Assembly: GCA_902623005.1 (NCBI GenBank)
Contig: CACNSC010000009.1
Location: 1 to 64,000, forward strand
Length of the DNA stretch: 64,000 nt
Direction: 5' to 3'
DNA from: an uncultured Coxiella sp.
GTDB taxonomy: Bacteria; Pseudomonadota; Gammaproteobacteria; Coxiellales; Coxiellaceae
The notes below the pieces were generated by a model, which was not told the origin of the DNA, made no database searches, and saw nothing but the letters and a program-made list of their open reading frames with translations. A program made the position numbers and the translations under genes. Below are positions 19,244 through 30,209 of this stretch, piece by piece; within the stretch, counting starts at the first letter, position 1; each line of letters starts with the position of its first letter.

Positions 19244-19543
19244 TGGCTTGCAGACATCTTTGCAATCGTCAGCGCAATTTCTAGCGAAGAAGGGTAATGG
19301 GTCAGGTTCTGAACTCTTCTCAATTTCCTGACATTCCTCGATGCAGCCACGTTCCCCATCCGTGCAATCCCGCAAGCACAAGGCGCTACACAACGGTATA
19401 TTAGGCAGATGATGTAAAATTTTCTCGCCATGATTCATGCACAAAGTATGACATTTTTTGAACACAACTTCCTGCGCAGAGGTCGGTATGGCGATTATAA
19501 TCAACATCGCCGTGACCAAAGGGTTTATAAATCGTTGTCGCAT
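19235..19543 (-). CDS. Small secreted Cys-rich protein
   Basis: 102 aa, not recognised. AGGAG sits 5 bases before the ATG. Residues 1-23 are a signal peptide (MRQRF start, hydrophobic core, TSA-Q cleavage site). The mature part has 10 cysteines in about 78 residues, arranged as C-x3-C, C-x3-C-x3-C-x6-C-x3-C and C-x3-C-x3-C. Evenly spaced pairs suggest disulfides or metal binding after export. The stop codon lies inside the last codons of the convergent lysC (9 bp overlap). Function unknown. Confidence 0.75.
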   Translation of the reverse strand: MRQRFINPLVTAMLIIIAIPTSAQEVVFKKCHTLCMNHGEKILHHLPNIPLCSALCLRDCTDGERGCIEECQEIEKSSEPDPLPFFARNCADDCKDVCKPSG

Positions 19544-19638
19544 TTTTTCTCCTCGCCAATATCTTCAGTGTTCCTATAATCGTTAATTATGTTATTTTCA
19601 CTGCGTTTTTTCGTCATCACTAATACGATGCAATTCCA

Positions 19639-20001
19639 TTAATTTTTTCTGGCCTCATTGTGTCCAGGGTGAGTCATATGAGTATCCTGATAGACAAACA
19701 TGATCACATACATTTGATCGCATTGACCTTTATCAAGGTCACAGCCCATACCAACTATCTTTCTATTTTTCTGACCTGGCTTGAGTTTCATGTTAGGCGA
19801 AACTGGCTCACCTGCTTTGGGCAGGTAACCCAGCATGATCATGTAAGGCCTAAGGCATTTTTTTGTTTGAAGGTCTTTGTCGCAACCAAATCCAATGGCT
19901 TTCATGTTTGGTTTGGCAGTGCTGTCTGTAGTATCTGAAAAAGAAATCAAAGCAAACGACATGCTGATGAACAATATCAGAACCCTGAATATGGTTTTCA
20001 T
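19639..20001 (-). CDS. Small secreted protein with internal duplicated Cys motif
   Basis: 120 aa; the start at 20001 is preferred because GAGG lies 6 bases upstream, while an upstream ATG at 20013 overlaps that site. Residues 1-22 are a signal peptide. The mature protein holds two copies of a motif of the form I/V-G-F/M-G-C-D-x-D-x(3-6)-C-x3-Y-x-I-M-x2-Y: residues 34-60 (C40, C49) and 81-104 (C87, C94), separated by a Lys/Pro-rich linker. The tail is His-containing. This is a clear internal duplication. I know no family for it. It and the next small secreted gene are both on the minus strand, 95 bp apart. Confidence 0.75.
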   Translation of the reverse strand: MKTIFRVLILFISMSFALISFSDTTDSTAKPNMKAIGFGCDKDLQTKKCLRPYMIMLGYLPKAGEPVSPNMKLKPGQKNRKIVGMGCDLDKGQCDQMYVIMFVYQDTHMTHPGHNEARKN

Positions 20002-20174
20002 AATCGACCTCATTAACTTGAGTGAATACTCACGAATTATAGTTGAAGATATTGGAGCTTGCTGCGCGATATATAATAAAATATTGATTATTAATGTAAT
20101 TTATATTTATAGTACGATGGATTTTTTCTCACTGCTTTCGCATCAGAGCAGTGACACGACTGCATGTTTGCAAG

Positions 20175-20318
20175 ATGGCAGTGTTGTGTGGCGTTGTGCT
20201 TGTAAATCACGCAATCCTCAACGCAGGGTTTAATGCGAGCAATCTTGGCCTTAGTGCTTGGGTCATTGATCGCAACACGTATCAGGATTTTTTGGCGTTA
20301 CTGAACAAATACAATTAA
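20175..20318 (+). other. Short ORF or gene remnant (47 codons)
   Basis: An ATG at 20175 opens 47 codons with a protein-like composition (GVVLVNHAILNAG, then LSAWVIDRNTYQDFLALLNKYN before the stop). There is no good ribosome-binding site. It could be the 3' remnant of a decayed gene, a real micro-protein, or chance. It occupies an otherwise gene-free 397-bp gap (20002-20398). Confidence 0.2.
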
Positions 20319-20398
20319 ACGATGAAAGCAACAATGAGTTTATTATTCAATAGACTCAAGCAATCAAGCGCATTTATCTTCAAAAGTCAGCAATCGGA

Positions 20399-21844
20399 TC
20401 AGCCGTTGGTTTGCAGTTGTAAGCGCAATAATCGATTGACTGTGGTTGGATTGGCTTTGCCTTGAGTCCGTTTCATCACTTGACCGACAAAAAATGCCAA
20501 TAGCTTCTCTTTACCGGCTCTAAATTCATGGGTTTGATCGGGAAACTCGTTGATGATCTGTTCTATTAGCGTACTGAGCTCATCAGTGTCATTAATTTGT
20601 GACAAACCTTGTGCTGCAATAATCTGTCGTGCATGCGATTTAGGGTCGGTCCATAACTGTTGTTGCACTTCACGCGCCAGGGTGTTGGAAATATCGCCGG
20701 CTTGAATGGCTTGTAACAGTTCGGCCAATCGGTCCGATTGAATTGGACAATCAATAATGCTGAGTTTTTCCCGGTAGCATTGCGCTGTCAATTCACCATT
20801 AATCCAATTAGCCACCAAGGTTGCATTGGGTTGTTGCATGGCTGCTAACGTCCGTTCGAAATAATCGGCGGTCTCTAGCTGTTGCACCAGTTGCCGGGCA
20901 TTTTGTTGCGATAAGGCCAACGTATCACGGTAACGTTGATATTTGGCATCCGGCAGTTCGGGTAACTCAGCATGGATGGTATCAATAGTGGCTTGTGAGA
21001 CCGCAACCGGTAAAAGATCGGGGTCGGGGAAGTAGCGGTAATCGTTAGCTTCTTCTTTGCTGCGCATGGTGCGAGTGATGTTTTTATCAGCATCAAACAA
21101 GCGTGTTTCTTGGCGGATTGTGAGACCTCGCTCCAAGGTATCAATTTGTCGATCACGCTCGAATAAAATGGCTTGCTCGATAAAACGAAATGAGTTTAAG
21201 TTTTTGATCTCGGTGCGTGTTCCCAGCGCCTGGCCCGGTCGGCGCACAGATAAGTTTACATCACAACGGAAAGAGCCTTCTTGCATATTACCGTCACAGA
21301 CACCAAGGTATCTAACCAGTTGGTGTAATGTTTTTAGGTAAGCAATGGCTTCCTCGGCATTGGAAAAATCTGGTTCGGTAACAATTTCTAGTAACGGCGT
21401 GCCAGCTCGGTTGTAATCCAGACCGGTTTCACCCGACCAGCCCTCATGCAGGGATTTACCGGCATCTTCTTCTAAATGAGCGCGATTAATACGGATCCGT
21501 TTGTGCGTGTTTGTCGAGGTTGTAATATCAAGGTACCCGCCACTAACAATCGGTTGTTCGAGTTGCGAAATTTGATAGCCCTTAGGTAGATCTGGGTAGA
21601 AATAGTTTTTACGCTCAAACACCGATTGCTCGGCAATGTTCGCGCTGATACTTAAACCAAATCGAATCGCTAGTTCAACCGCCTTTTGGTTGACCACCGG
21701 TAAAGTGCCAGGAAGACCTAAGTCTATGATACAGGCATGTTGGTTGGGTTGTGCACCAAAGCTGGTTGCCGTGCTGGAAAAAAGTTTGGATTGCGTGTTG
21801 AGTTGTGCGTGGACTTCAAGCCCAATAACCGTTTCCCATGTCAT
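20399..21844 (-). CDS. gatB: Aspartyl/glutamyl-tRNA(Asn/Gln) amidotransferase subunit B
   Basis: 481 aa, normal length. GatB binds misacylated Asp-tRNA(Asn) or Glu-tRNA(Gln) and activates the acyl group for amidation with ammonia from GatA. Family motifs are [21 protein letters not shown] at the start, [27 protein letters not shown], the zinc-site [12 protein letters not shown], and the C-terminal YqeY-like domain (TLAREV.. then [13 protein letters not shown]). The ATG overlaps the gatA stop by four bases (ATGA), so the two are translationally coupled. It is the last gene of gatCAB. Confidence 0.98.
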   Translation of the reverse strand: MTWETVIGLEVHAQLNTQSKLFSSTATSFGAQPNQHACIIDLGLPGTLPVVNQKAVELAIRFGLSISANIAEQSVFERKNYFYPDLPKGYQISQLEQPIVSGGYLDITTSTNTHKRIRINRAHLEEDAGKSLHEGWSGETGLDYNRAGTPLLEIVTEPDFSNAEEAIAYLKTLHQLVRYLGVCDGNMQEGSFRCDVNLSVRRPGQALGTRTEIKNLNSFRFIEQAILFERDRQIDTLERGLTIRQETRLFDADKNITRTMRSKEEANDYRYFPDPDLLPVAVSQATIDTIHAELPELPDAKYQRYRDTLALSQQNARQLVQQLETADYFERTLAAMQQPNATLVANWINGELTAQCYREKLSIIDCPIQSDRLAELLQAIQAGDISNTLAREVQQQLWTDPKSHARQIIAAQGLSQINDTDELSTLIEQIINEFPDQTHEFRAGKEKLLAFFVGQVMKRTQGKANPTTVNRLLRLQLQTNG

Positions 21845-23304
21845 GCATCAATCTCCTGTTGTTGCAACGGTGTTGGGACGGCATTGTGCCATTCCGAGTG
21901 TTGTTGGTATTGATGGGCAATCTGTAGTAGTCGATGCTCGCTCAAGTGCGGGCCAATTAGCTGGGCACCAATCGGTAAGCCGGCGCTTATACCGCATGGC
22001 ACGCTGAGTGCCGGTAAGCCAGCAAGGTTAGCTGGCGTGGTGTATTGGTCGGAGTTGGCGTCTTCGCAGTGACGATTCAATGCCAGGGCTGTGGATGGCG
22101 TGGTTGGTGTTAGTAGGGCGTCGACCGATTGGAACACTTGCATGAAATCGTCACGAATTAGGCGACGAACTTTTTGTGCTTTGCGGTAATAAGCATCGTA
22201 ATAGCCAGCCGATAATACATATGTACCGGTGAGGATACGGCGTTTCACTTCTTCGCCAAAGGCCTCACTCCGTGAGCGACGGTAACAATCCTCTAGGTTT
22301 TTCGGTTGGTCACAGCGATAGCCAAAACGTACGCCATCATAACGCGATAAGTTAGATGAACATTCTGCCGGTGCGATGATGTAGTAACAGCTGAGTGCAT
22401 AGGCTGTGTGAGGCAAGCTGACGCTTACCAAGTTAGCGCCTTGGGATTGCAAGTTGTTGGCCATTTGAGCGACAGCTTCGGCAATCGCTGGGTCGCATGC
22501 ATCGTTGAGGTATTCGCTGGGTATACCAATGGTTAAACCTTTAATGGGTTGTTGCAAACTGCGATTAGCGTCATCTGCAATAGTTGGTAGGCTGGTTGAA
22601 TCTTTTGGGTCATGACCACTAACAACATTGAGCAGTAACGCACAATCTTGTGCGCTGTGTGCCAATAGGCCTGCTTGATCGAGACTGGAAGCAAAAGCAA
22701 TCATACCAAAACGAGAAATACTGCCGTAGGTCGGTTTGATTCCGGTTAAGCCACAAAATGCCGCAGGTTGTCTCACCGAGCCGCCGGTATCCGTGCCAGT
22801 TGCGGCAGGTGCCAGGCGTGCTGCGACCGCGGCGGCAGAACCACCGGAGGATCCACCAGGGCAGTGTGCAGCATGCCAAGGATTTTTAACCGGACCATAG
22901 AAGCTGTTCTCATTGGTGCTACCCATTGCAAATTCATCTTGATTGGTTTTACCCAACATCACTAGCCCGGCTCGTTCACAGTGTTCGATCAATGTTGCAT
23001 TATAGGGCGCAATAAAGTTATCCAGCATTTTTGATCCGGCGCTAGTTTTAATGCCGGCCGTGCAGAATGTGTCTTTGTGTGCTAATGGAATTCCGGTGAG
23101 TGCATGGGCATCACCTTTTAAGCGACGTTGATCAGCTTGGTCGGCTTGTTGTAATGCCAGTTCGGTCGTCACGGTGATAAAACTATTAAGCGCAGGGTCG
23201 TGTTGCTCAATACGATCTAAAAAATGTTGCGTGAGTTCGCGCGAAGAGATACGTCCTTGTTGTAATTCCTCGCAGAGAGCGCTCAGCGTTAGTGTGTGTA
23301 GCAT
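21841..23304 (-). CDS. gatA: Aspartyl/glutamyl-tRNA(Asn/Gln) amidotransferase subunit A
   Basis: 487 aa. An amidase-signature enzyme that hydrolyses Gln or Asn to feed ammonia to GatB. The catalytic triad is visible: Lys77 in GIPLAHKD, the cis-Ser at about 152 in [11 protein letters not shown], and the nucleophile Ser176 in [15 protein letters not shown] precedes the ATG by 6 bases. It sits 19 bp after gatC and overlaps gatB. Its presence implies indirect synthesis of Asn-tRNA and/or Gln-tRNA in this organism. Confidence 0.98.
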   Translation of the reverse strand: MLHTLTLSALCEELQQGRISSRELTQHFLDRIEQHDPALNSFITVTTELALQQADQADQRRLKGDAHALTGIPLAHKDTFCTAGIKTSAGSKMLDNFIAPYNATLIEHCERAGLVMLGKTNQDEFAMGSTNENSFYGPVKNPWHAAHCPGGSSGGSAAAVAARLAPAATGTDTGGSVRQPAAFCGLTGIKPTYGSISRFGMIAFASSLDQAGLLAHSAQDCALLLNVVSGHDPKDSTSLPTIADDANRSLQQPIKGLTIGIPSEYLNDACDPAIAEAVAQMANNLQSQGANLVSVSLPHTAYALSCYYIIAPAECSSNLSRYDGVRFGYRCDQPKNLEDCYRRSRSEAFGEEVKRRILTGTYVLSAGYYDAYYRKAQKVRRLIRDDFMQVFQSVDALLTPTTPSTALALNRHCEDANSDQYTTPANLAGLPALSVPCGISAGLPIGAQLIGPHLSEHRLLQIAHQYQQHSEWHNAVPTPLQQQEIDA

Positions 23305-23323
23305 AGGTTTCCTTCAGTTGGGT

Positions 23324-23611
23324 TTAATCCAATACTGCCGGTACGGTGTAAAGGTTATCGCGGACGTGATCAGAGAGCTGTGAGGTTTCAGTCTGATTAC
23401 AAGTTGCACTGGCATGATCATCGCGCAGCGGTTGTTGCAGATCCAAGGGATGAGTTAAGGGCGCGACTGATTGCACGTCAACGCGATTGAGTTGTTCGGC
23501 GAGCGTTAAAAAGTAATCGATTTTTGTTTGCAGTTGATTCGACTCTGCTGCGTTGAAGTCCAGTTTTGCTAAGTTGGCTAGGTGTGCTAGCTCTTCTGGT
23601 GAAACGGGCAT
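23324..23611 (-). CDS. gatC: Aspartyl/glutamyl-tRNA(Asn/Gln) amidotransferase subunit C
   Basis: 95 aa from the ATG at 23611. This matches the standard GatC length and begins MPVSPEELAHLANLAKLDF, the family N-terminus; an upstream TTG would add 12 atypical residues. GatC is the stabilising belt around GatA and GatB. The C-terminus has the usual L.DHVRDNLYTVPAVLD ending. It is the first gene of the minus-strand gatCAB operon, divergent from mreB across about 200 bp. Confidence 0.95.
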   Translation of the reverse strand: MPVSPEELAHLANLAKLDFNAAESNQLQTKIDYFLTLAEQLNRVDVQSVAPLTHPLDLQQPLRDDHASATCNQTETSQLSDHVRDNLYTVPAVLD

Positions 23612-23803
23612 GTAATGAGGTATCCGATCGGCATTTAACAGCGGCAATCATAAATGAGGACGGTTTTAATGTGAAGGTTTATCTGAAAATGCATCGCTTC
23701 TTAGTTGTCGCTTCGCAACGCTCGACGGGTGTGAATTTATCAGTTACAGTATCGAGTCGATTGGCTTGGGCCATAACACCTTCATTTTAATTGTTTAATT
23801 TGA

Positions 23804-24859
<1,056 letters not shown>

Positions 24860-24920
24860 TCTTTGATTAATGTTTAGCGCAAGTTACTAACTCTCCTGTA
24901 TTCTCAAAAAAGGTATGGCA

Positions 24921-25943
24921 ATGACTGCACGTTCTTATGTTGTATGGGATTTAGGCGGTACTAAATGTGCTGCAGCCCTGGTTTCAGTCACTCAAAATTC
25001 AGAGTACACCTTGGAGAGTACTGATACCGTTCGTCTAACTGAGGTGACGTCTCTAGCGGACATGGTTGAGCGGTTTGAAACTAACCTGGCCGTGCGTTTT
25101 CGTGATGTCGATGCGATGTGTATCGCGGGTGCGGGTATTTATAACGGTGAAGAGTTAGTTAATGCCAATCCATATCCATTTGCAATGACTTTTGGTGAGG
25201 TGGCTCGCCGTGAGCAATGGCCATCTTTGAGTATCGTACACGATTACACCCCTGTGATATGTCGTGGATTTATCGACGCCGGTCAATGTTATTCAGAGGG
25301 TATCGTTACCATTCATCCTGGAGAGTCAGAATACCACGGTCGACGCATTGCGTTTGGCATGGGTACGGGGCTCGGTTTAAAAGATGGTGTCATGTTACCC
25401 AATGGTCAACTTTGGTTGGGTAAGAATGAAATGGGTCACGTGGGACTTGCTTGCCCACCATCAGCCAGTACCGAAGACACCAAGTATCACCATGAATTCC
25501 TACGTTTTCTTGAAAAACAGCATCCGTCACAACCGTTATCCTTTGAAACAGCGCTATCCGGTCGTGGATTGGCATTATTACACCAGTTTGCCGCTGGTTT
25601 AGCAGAGCCGGTATCGCCGCGGCAAGTGCAAGTTGAGGTAGCGTCACCGTCTGAGGTAACGGACCTTACTCTATCACTGTATACCTGGTATTTAGGCTTG
25701 TTCGTTTGCACGGTTCAATTGGCGTTCATGCCATCGGGAGGCATCTGGATGGCCGGTGGTTTGGTTGAACGTGTTCCACAAATTTTTTCAGAGCGCTACC
25801 GTGCGACCTTGCAGCGCGGTTTGGCGGCGGCATCTGTGTACCAAGAATTTAGAGAGTCCATACCCGTCGTGGGTTTGATTGAGCCGCCGCACGTGCTCTT
25901 AGGTGCGGCTTATTATGCACATCATCGCGGTCTTGTTATTTGA
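24921..25943 (+). CDS. Glucokinase-family sugar kinase
   Basis: 340 aa from the ATG at 24921, which gives AAAAAGG 7 bases of spacing; an ATG two codons earlier sits too close. The fold is that of the Glk family (ATP-dependent hexose kinase): DLGGTKCAAALV at residues 10-22 is the ATP phosphate-binding loop, FGMGTGLGLKDG the second phosphate loop, and KNEMGHVGL the sugar-contacting segment. The catalytic Asp is plausibly in IVHDYTPV. It is not ROK-like (no CxCGxxGC zinc motif). Glucose specificity is inferred. It lies between mreB and mreC, with 61 and 51 bp gaps, an unusual insertion that could tie sugar phosphorylation to the cell-wall operon or simply be a neutral insertion. Confidence 0.85.
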   Translation: MTARSYVVWDLGGTKCAAALVSVTQNSEYTLESTDTVRLTEVTSLADMVERFETNLAVRFRDVDAMCIAGAGIYNGEELVNANPYPFAMTFGEVARREQWPSLSIVHDYTPVICRGFIDAGQCYSEGIVTIHPGESEYHGRRIAFGMGTGLGLKDGVMLPNGQLWLGKNEMGHVGLACPPSASTEDTKYHHEFLRFLEKQHPSQPLSFETALSGRGLALLHQFAAGLAEPVSPRQVQVEVASPSEVTDLTLSLYTWYLGLFVCTVQLAFMPSGGIWMAGGLVERVPQIFSERYRATLQRGLAAASVYQEFRESIPVVGLIEPPHVLLGAAYYAHHRGLVI

Positions 25944-25994
25944 TATTCGATACTGAGGAGCAATGAACATTTGTCGTTTGGAGCATAGCTATCG

Positions 25995-26870
25995 ATGAAA
26001 ACAATCTTTCGTAATACCTCTGCCTCTTTGCTGCATTGCTTGTTTTATTTATTTCTATCTTTGTTATTAATGATAGCAGACGACCGCTCGCAAACGTTTC
26101 ATCAAGCTCGTGACCAAGCTGAAGTAGTTGTAACTCCAGTGAGGATGATGGTTAGTTTTCCGGTTCACCTGTATCGATGGCTGGTTAGTAATATCTCATC
26201 TCAACAAGCCTTGGTCGAGGATAATGCTACGTTGAGAGCGCAGCAGCAGCTGCTGCAAGCCAAGCTGCATCACATGTTGGCCTTGGAACGAGAGAATAAC
26301 CAGTTGAAGGGGCTGTTACACTCAACCGATGCGATTCAAGGTGAGGTTAAAGTTGCACAATTATTATCGATTGATTTAGACCCTTCACTGAATCAAATCA
26401 TGTTAAACAAAGGCAGTACTTACGGTGTTACGTTGGGCCAGCCGGTTTTAGATGCATACGGCATTTTGGGGCAAGTGATCGGTGTCACAGCGCACACCAG
26501 TAAAGTGTTATTGGTATCCGACGAGCAATTTGCAATACCTGTGCTTGATCAGCGCAGCGGTGTGAGAGCGGTGGCTGTGGGTCTTGGTCATTCCAAACAC
26601 ATGCGCTTGATCAATCAAGTGGGTGAGTCGGATATTAAAGCTGGGGATTTATTTGTGTCATCCGGTTATGGCTTGCGTTTTCCAGCCGGTTATCCGGTCG
26701 GACAGGTTGTAACGGTGCAGCCTGTGAGTGGCAGCCAGCATACCGAGGTGACCTTGTCTATCTTGGCGCACATTAATCGTACCGAACAAGTGTTGTTAGC
26801 CTGGCCTGATCAACACTCACAATTATCTTCTGATACAGTCATTAAAGAGTCTCATCATGATCACCAGTGA
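25995..26870 (+). CDS. mreC: Rod shape-determining protein MreC
   Basis: 291 aa. A bitopic membrane protein that links MreB to periplasmic wall synthases. It has a short cytoplasmic start, one membrane helix (about residues 13-30, LHCLFYLFLSLLLMI), a coiled coil at about 70-110 and the beta-rich MreC domain with VLDAYGILGQVIGV, VLLVSDEQFAIPV and GDLFVSSGYGLRFPAGYPVG. The C-terminus overlaps mreD by 14 bp. No strong ribosome-binding site is close to the ATG. Confidence 0.97.
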   Translation: MKTIFRNTSASLLHCLFYLFLSLLLMIADDRSQTFHQARDQAEVVVTPVRMMVSFPVHLYRWLVSNISSQQALVEDNATLRAQQQLLQAKLHHMLALERENNQLKGLLHSTDAIQGEVKVAQLLSIDLDPSLNQIMLNKGSTYGVTLGQPVLDAYGILGQVIGVTAHTSKVLLVSDEQFAIPVLDQRSGVRAVAVGLGHSKHMRLINQVGESDIKAGDLFVSSGYGLRFPAGYPVGQVVTVQPVSGSQHTEVTLSILAHINRTEQVLLAWPDQHSQLSSDTVIKESHHDHQ

Positions 26871-27357
26871 TTTTGACATCGCCATCCGTCGTCGTCGTAT
26901 CCTATGGCTTTATAGTATCTCAGTAGTGGCAGCCATGTGCTGGAATATTCTACCTCGAGTACCGGTTTGGCAGGCGATATTGCCAGACGGTGTTTTAATC
27001 GTGTTGTTATTTTGGACGATTGATGATGATACACCAAGAGGGTTATGGCAAGTTTTTGTAATCGGCTTGTTGGTTGATTTGGTGATGGGCTCGTTATTGG
27101 GCATGCACGCTTTTGGCTATTTGATTATTATTTTTATCGCGAACCGATGGCGTAAAGTATTAGCCAGCTTACCAGTTTGGCAACAAAGCTTGGCGGTCGC
27201 ATCATTGATGGGTGGTTTTAGTGCCATACAATGGCTAATTCAGTGTCAGCTTGGATTATCAGGCCCATTATGGTGGCTATTATCACCAGGCTTTGCAGGA
27301 TTTGTCATCTGGCCACTTTTGATGAATAGTTTGCGCGCGCTTGTTTCGCAGCGCTAA
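26857..27357 (+). CDS. mreD: Rod shape-determining protein MreD
   Basis: 166 aa with five or so hydrophobic helices, typical of MreD, the integral membrane partner of MreC. Marks are the LPDGVLIVLLFWTI and GLLVDLVMGSLLGMHAF segments (conserved G-x-x-x-D-x-x-x-G-S-x-x-G). Its ATG is 14 bp inside mreC, indicating coupling. It ends 45 bp before tldD; the maf and rng genes that often follow mreD are absent. Confidence 0.95.
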   Translation: MITSDFDIAIRRRRILWLYSISVVAAMCWNILPRVPVWQAILPDGVLIVLLFWTIDDDTPRGLWQVFVIGLLVDLVMGSLLGMHAFGYLIIIFIANRWRKVLASLPVWQQSLAVASLMGGFSAIQWLIQCQLGLSGPLWWLLSPGFAGFVIWPLLMNSLRALVSQR

Positions 27358-27402
27358 TTGATTCACTCTGCTTGTTATAAAGTTTACTAGTTGGAATCAG
27401 CA

Positions 27403-28842
27403 ATGGATATAATAAAACAGGTCTCTCAAGAGTTACTTGAGCCCAGCCATTTGAACCTTGATAGCTTGCAGTCTGAGCTGGGCCGATCATTAATGGCGTC
27501 AGTTGATTTTGCTGATTTGTATTTACAGGCGGCTGTTGAGGAATCTTGGGTATTGGATGAAGGCCAGGTCAAGCAAGCTGATTTTGATATGTCACGAGGT
27601 TTTGGTGTGCGTGTAATCAGCGGTGCTCAAACAGGCTTTGCATATGCCGATGATATTTCTAAGCTAGCGTTGTCCGATGCGGTGCAGTCAGCACGATCTA
27701 TCATCAAAACTGGTGAGAGCGGCGTTATTGCACCAGTGGGCTCTATTCTGACGCCAGCCTTGTATTCATCGGTTAATCCACTGCAGTCATTGTCTGATCA
27801 AAGCAAAGTTGAGTTATTGCAGCGTATTGATGCTGCTGCGAGAGCACTAGATCCACGAGTCAAGCAAGTGACAGCACAACTCTCAGCCTCGTACGAGTCG
27901 GTATTGGTGCTCAACAGTGAGGGTGTTTTAGCAGCTGATATTCGACCGTTAGTGTCTTGTCATGTACGTGTGGTTGTTGAGCAAGCGGGTCAGCGCGAAG
28001 TTGGTTCTGCTGGTGGTGGTAGTCGAACTGATTACCAACATTTCATCGCCAATGATCTTGCCATGTCCTATGTCAAAAAAGCAGTTCGGCAGGCTTGTGT
28101 CAATTTAGAGGCTGAGCCTGCACCAGCCGGCACAATGCCGGTAGTACTTGGGCCTGGCTGGCCTGCAGTATTGCTTCATGAAGCGGTTGGTCATGGGCTT
28201 GAGGCAGACTTTAATCGTAAAGGCAGCTCAGCTTTTAGCAATCGTATGGGCGAAATGGTGGCATCGCCGTTGTGTACGATTGTTGATGATGGCACATTGC
28301 CGGATCGGCGCGGCTCACTGACCATCGATGATGAGGGGGCCGCCTCACAGAACACGGTATTGATTGAGCGAGGCCAGTTAAAGGGGTACATGTACGATCA
28401 ACTCAATGCGCGTCTTATGGGTAAAGCTTCGACGGGTAATGGTAGGCGAGAGTCATATGCTTCAGTCGTTTTACCTCGAATGACTAACACGTATATGTTA
28501 CCGGGCGACACAGACCCAGAGGAGATATTGGCATCGGTTGATCGTGGTATTTATGCAGTAGACTTTTCGGGTGGGCAGGTTGACATTACCTCGGGTCAAT
28601 TTGTATTTAGCTCGAGCGAAGCCTACTGGATTGAAAATGGTAAAATTTCACACCCGGTCAAAGGGGCTACTCTGATCGGTAATGGTCCTGAAGTGCTGCA
28701 CCAAGTATCCATGGTAGGTAATGACCTGGCATTGGATACCGGGCAAGGGATGTGCGGCAAAGACGGCCAATCCGTCGAAGTTGGCGTTGGCCAACCAACA
28801 TTGAAAGTTGATGCAATGACTGTCGGCGGACAGCAAGTTTAA
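27403..28842 (+). CDS. tldD: Metalloprotease TldD
   Basis: 479 aa from the ATG at 27403. TldD pairs with TldE (PmbA) to form a zinc protease that degrades unfolded peptides and matures microcins and related peptides. The zinc-binding HEAVGH is at residues 259-264; the surrounding LLHEAVGHGLEADFNRKGSSAFSN and the Gly-rich core (GGQVDITSGQFVFSSSEAYWIE) are canonical. It follows mreD as in other gammaproteobacteria. The stop overlaps the convergent MFS gene by four bases. No tldE is in the window. Confidence 0.97.
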   Translation: MDIIKQVSQELLEPSHLNLDSLQSELGRSLMASVDFADLYLQAAVEESWVLDEGQVKQADFDMSRGFGVRVISGAQTGFAYADDISKLALSDAVQSARSIIKTGESGVIAPVGSILTPALYSSVNPLQSLSDQSKVELLQRIDAAARALDPRVKQVTAQLSASYESVLVLNSEGVLAADIRPLVSCHVRVVVEQAGQREVGSAGGGSRTDYQHFIANDLAMSYVKKAVRQACVNLEAEPAPAGTMPVVLGPGWPAVLLHEAVGHGLEADFNRKGSSAFSNRMGEMVASPLCTIVDDGTLPDRRGSLTIDDEGAASQNTVLIERGQLKGYMYDQLNARLMGKASTGNGRRESYASVVLPRMTNTYMLPGDTDPEEILASVDRGIYAVDFSGGQVDITSGQFVFSSSEAYWIENGKISHPVKGATLIGNGPEVLHQVSMVGNDLALDTGQGMCGKDGQSVEVGVGQPTLKVDAMTVGGQQV

Positions 28843-30023
28843 TTATTGTTGCGATAACGCCTGAGTAAAAACAGTAAATACAACCCGAGCAAGCTTTGTA
28901 AAACTGCTGGCACGGCCAAGGGCAGGGTTGAGTCGATATGTCTAGCAATGAATAACCCAATCAAACCGGCGTACAAAAATCGGCAAGCGCCTCCCAATGC
29001 GGCAGCCATACCCGACTGATGCGAAAACGGTAACATTGCACCGCTGGTGCCAGCACTCAAGCAGAATGTGCCACCAATACCAACCATCACCATCGGTAGG
29101 ACAAAGCCATACAGCGTTAAACCAAAAAAAACAAAGCATGCCAGCATGATCGTGCCACCCAACAGTGTAATACCAAAGCCACAACAGATGGTTTTAAAGA
29201 TGCCAAGTTTATCAACGACGACACCGCACAGTAGACTGCCGACTAGAAGTGATATCCCCATAAAGCAAAAATAAAAGCCGTACTGAAGTTCAGGGATATG
29301 CAACAAGGTAATGATCAGTACCGGAGATATGGCGCAGAATATAAACAGGTACGATAAACCAAAGGCACTGGCAGCGGTATAAATCAAGAATGACGAATGC
29401 GTAAAAATGCGTCGATATTGACTGAATAAGGAGGGAGAGATTGCAATGCGCTTGTCTACAGGCCAACTCTCACGAATCAAGGTAAAGTACAAGCTATAAG
29501 CTAATCCACTGACCAGCAATAAACTGATAAACGTAGTTCTCCAGCCAAACCTGACATCCAGGTAGCTACCGATGAAAGGGCCAAACAAGGGCGAAATTGC
29601 AATCGCACCATTTAGAAAGCTGTAGACCTTGGCAAGACGATGATCGTCGCAAATGTCACGTGCGATGGCGAACCCCAGTACTAGCATGCCGCATGAGCCA
29701 GTAGCTTGAAATATTCTACCTACCAGTAAAGTACCAAGTGTGTTGGCGCAGGCACACAGTAAACTACCCATGGTAAAGATTGTAATGACAAACGCGGTTA
29801 CCGAGCGCCGACTGAAGCTGTCTGTAAGGGGACCAAAAAACAGTTGGACACAGCCACAGATGATCATAAATAAGTTGAGTGTCAACTGTATCTGAGCGGT
29901 GGTCAGTGCCAGTTGATGTGCAATAGTGGGGACGGCAGGGATATAGATATCCATCGCGAGCGCGAGCGCGATCACTAATGGTGTCAAGCTGATGATAATG
30001 CGTGGGATTGAACAAGTGTGCAT
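28839..30023 (-). CDS. Bcr/CflA-family MFS drug efflux transporter
   Basis: 394 aa, 12 hydrophobic helices, DHA1 subfamily. Marks are ALAMDIYIPAVPTIAHQL in helix 1 (D-x-Y-x-P-A-x-P is typical for Bcr/CflA), the loop 2-3 GPLTDSFSRRSV motif, and GRIFQATGSCG in helix 4 followed by ARDICDD. Substrates are unknown; relatives export chloramphenicol, bicyclomycin or sulfonamides. It converges on tldD with a four-base overlap. Confidence 0.88.
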   Translation of the reverse strand: MHTCSIPRIIISLTPLVIALALAMDIYIPAVPTIAHQLALTTAQIQLTLNLFMIICGCVQLFFGPLTDSFSRRSVTAFVITIFTMGSLLCACANTLGTLLVGRIFQATGSCGMLVLGFAIARDICDDHRLAKVYSFLNGAIAISPLFGPFIGSYLDVRFGWRTTFISLLLVSGLAYSLYFTLIRESWPVDKRIAISPSLFSQYRRIFTHSSFLIYTAASAFGLSYLFIFCAISPVLIITLLHIPELQYGFYFCFMGISLLVGSLLCGVVVDKLGIFKTICCGFGITLLGGTIMLACFVFFGLTLYGFVLPMVMVGIGGTFCLSAGTSGAMLPFSHQSGMAAALGGACRFLYAGLIGLFIARHIDSTLPLAVPAVLQSLLGLYLLFLLRRYRNNN

Positions 30024-30209
30024 GATCTCTGATATCTAGCTTTGGATTTGGTACGAAGTAGCCGCCGAGTATACGTAAAATATATTAACGAATTCTTAAA
30101 AAACATGAATATATTGGTGCTGTTTTACGAGCTTGGGCTAATAAAGTTTTTAGTTTAATTGATTTTCGGTATTATATTTTTAAATAAAGTATTCAAGACA
30201 AGGAACGTC

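Noticed and set aside
30159..30209. TTG-initiated N-terminal extension of the K+ channel (and similar extensions for pncC, gatC, folE, lysC, emrB and the MFS genes)
   Set aside because: In each case an internal ATG gives a family-like N-terminus, in most with a good ribosome-binding site, while the extension is atypical or runs into the neighbouring gene.
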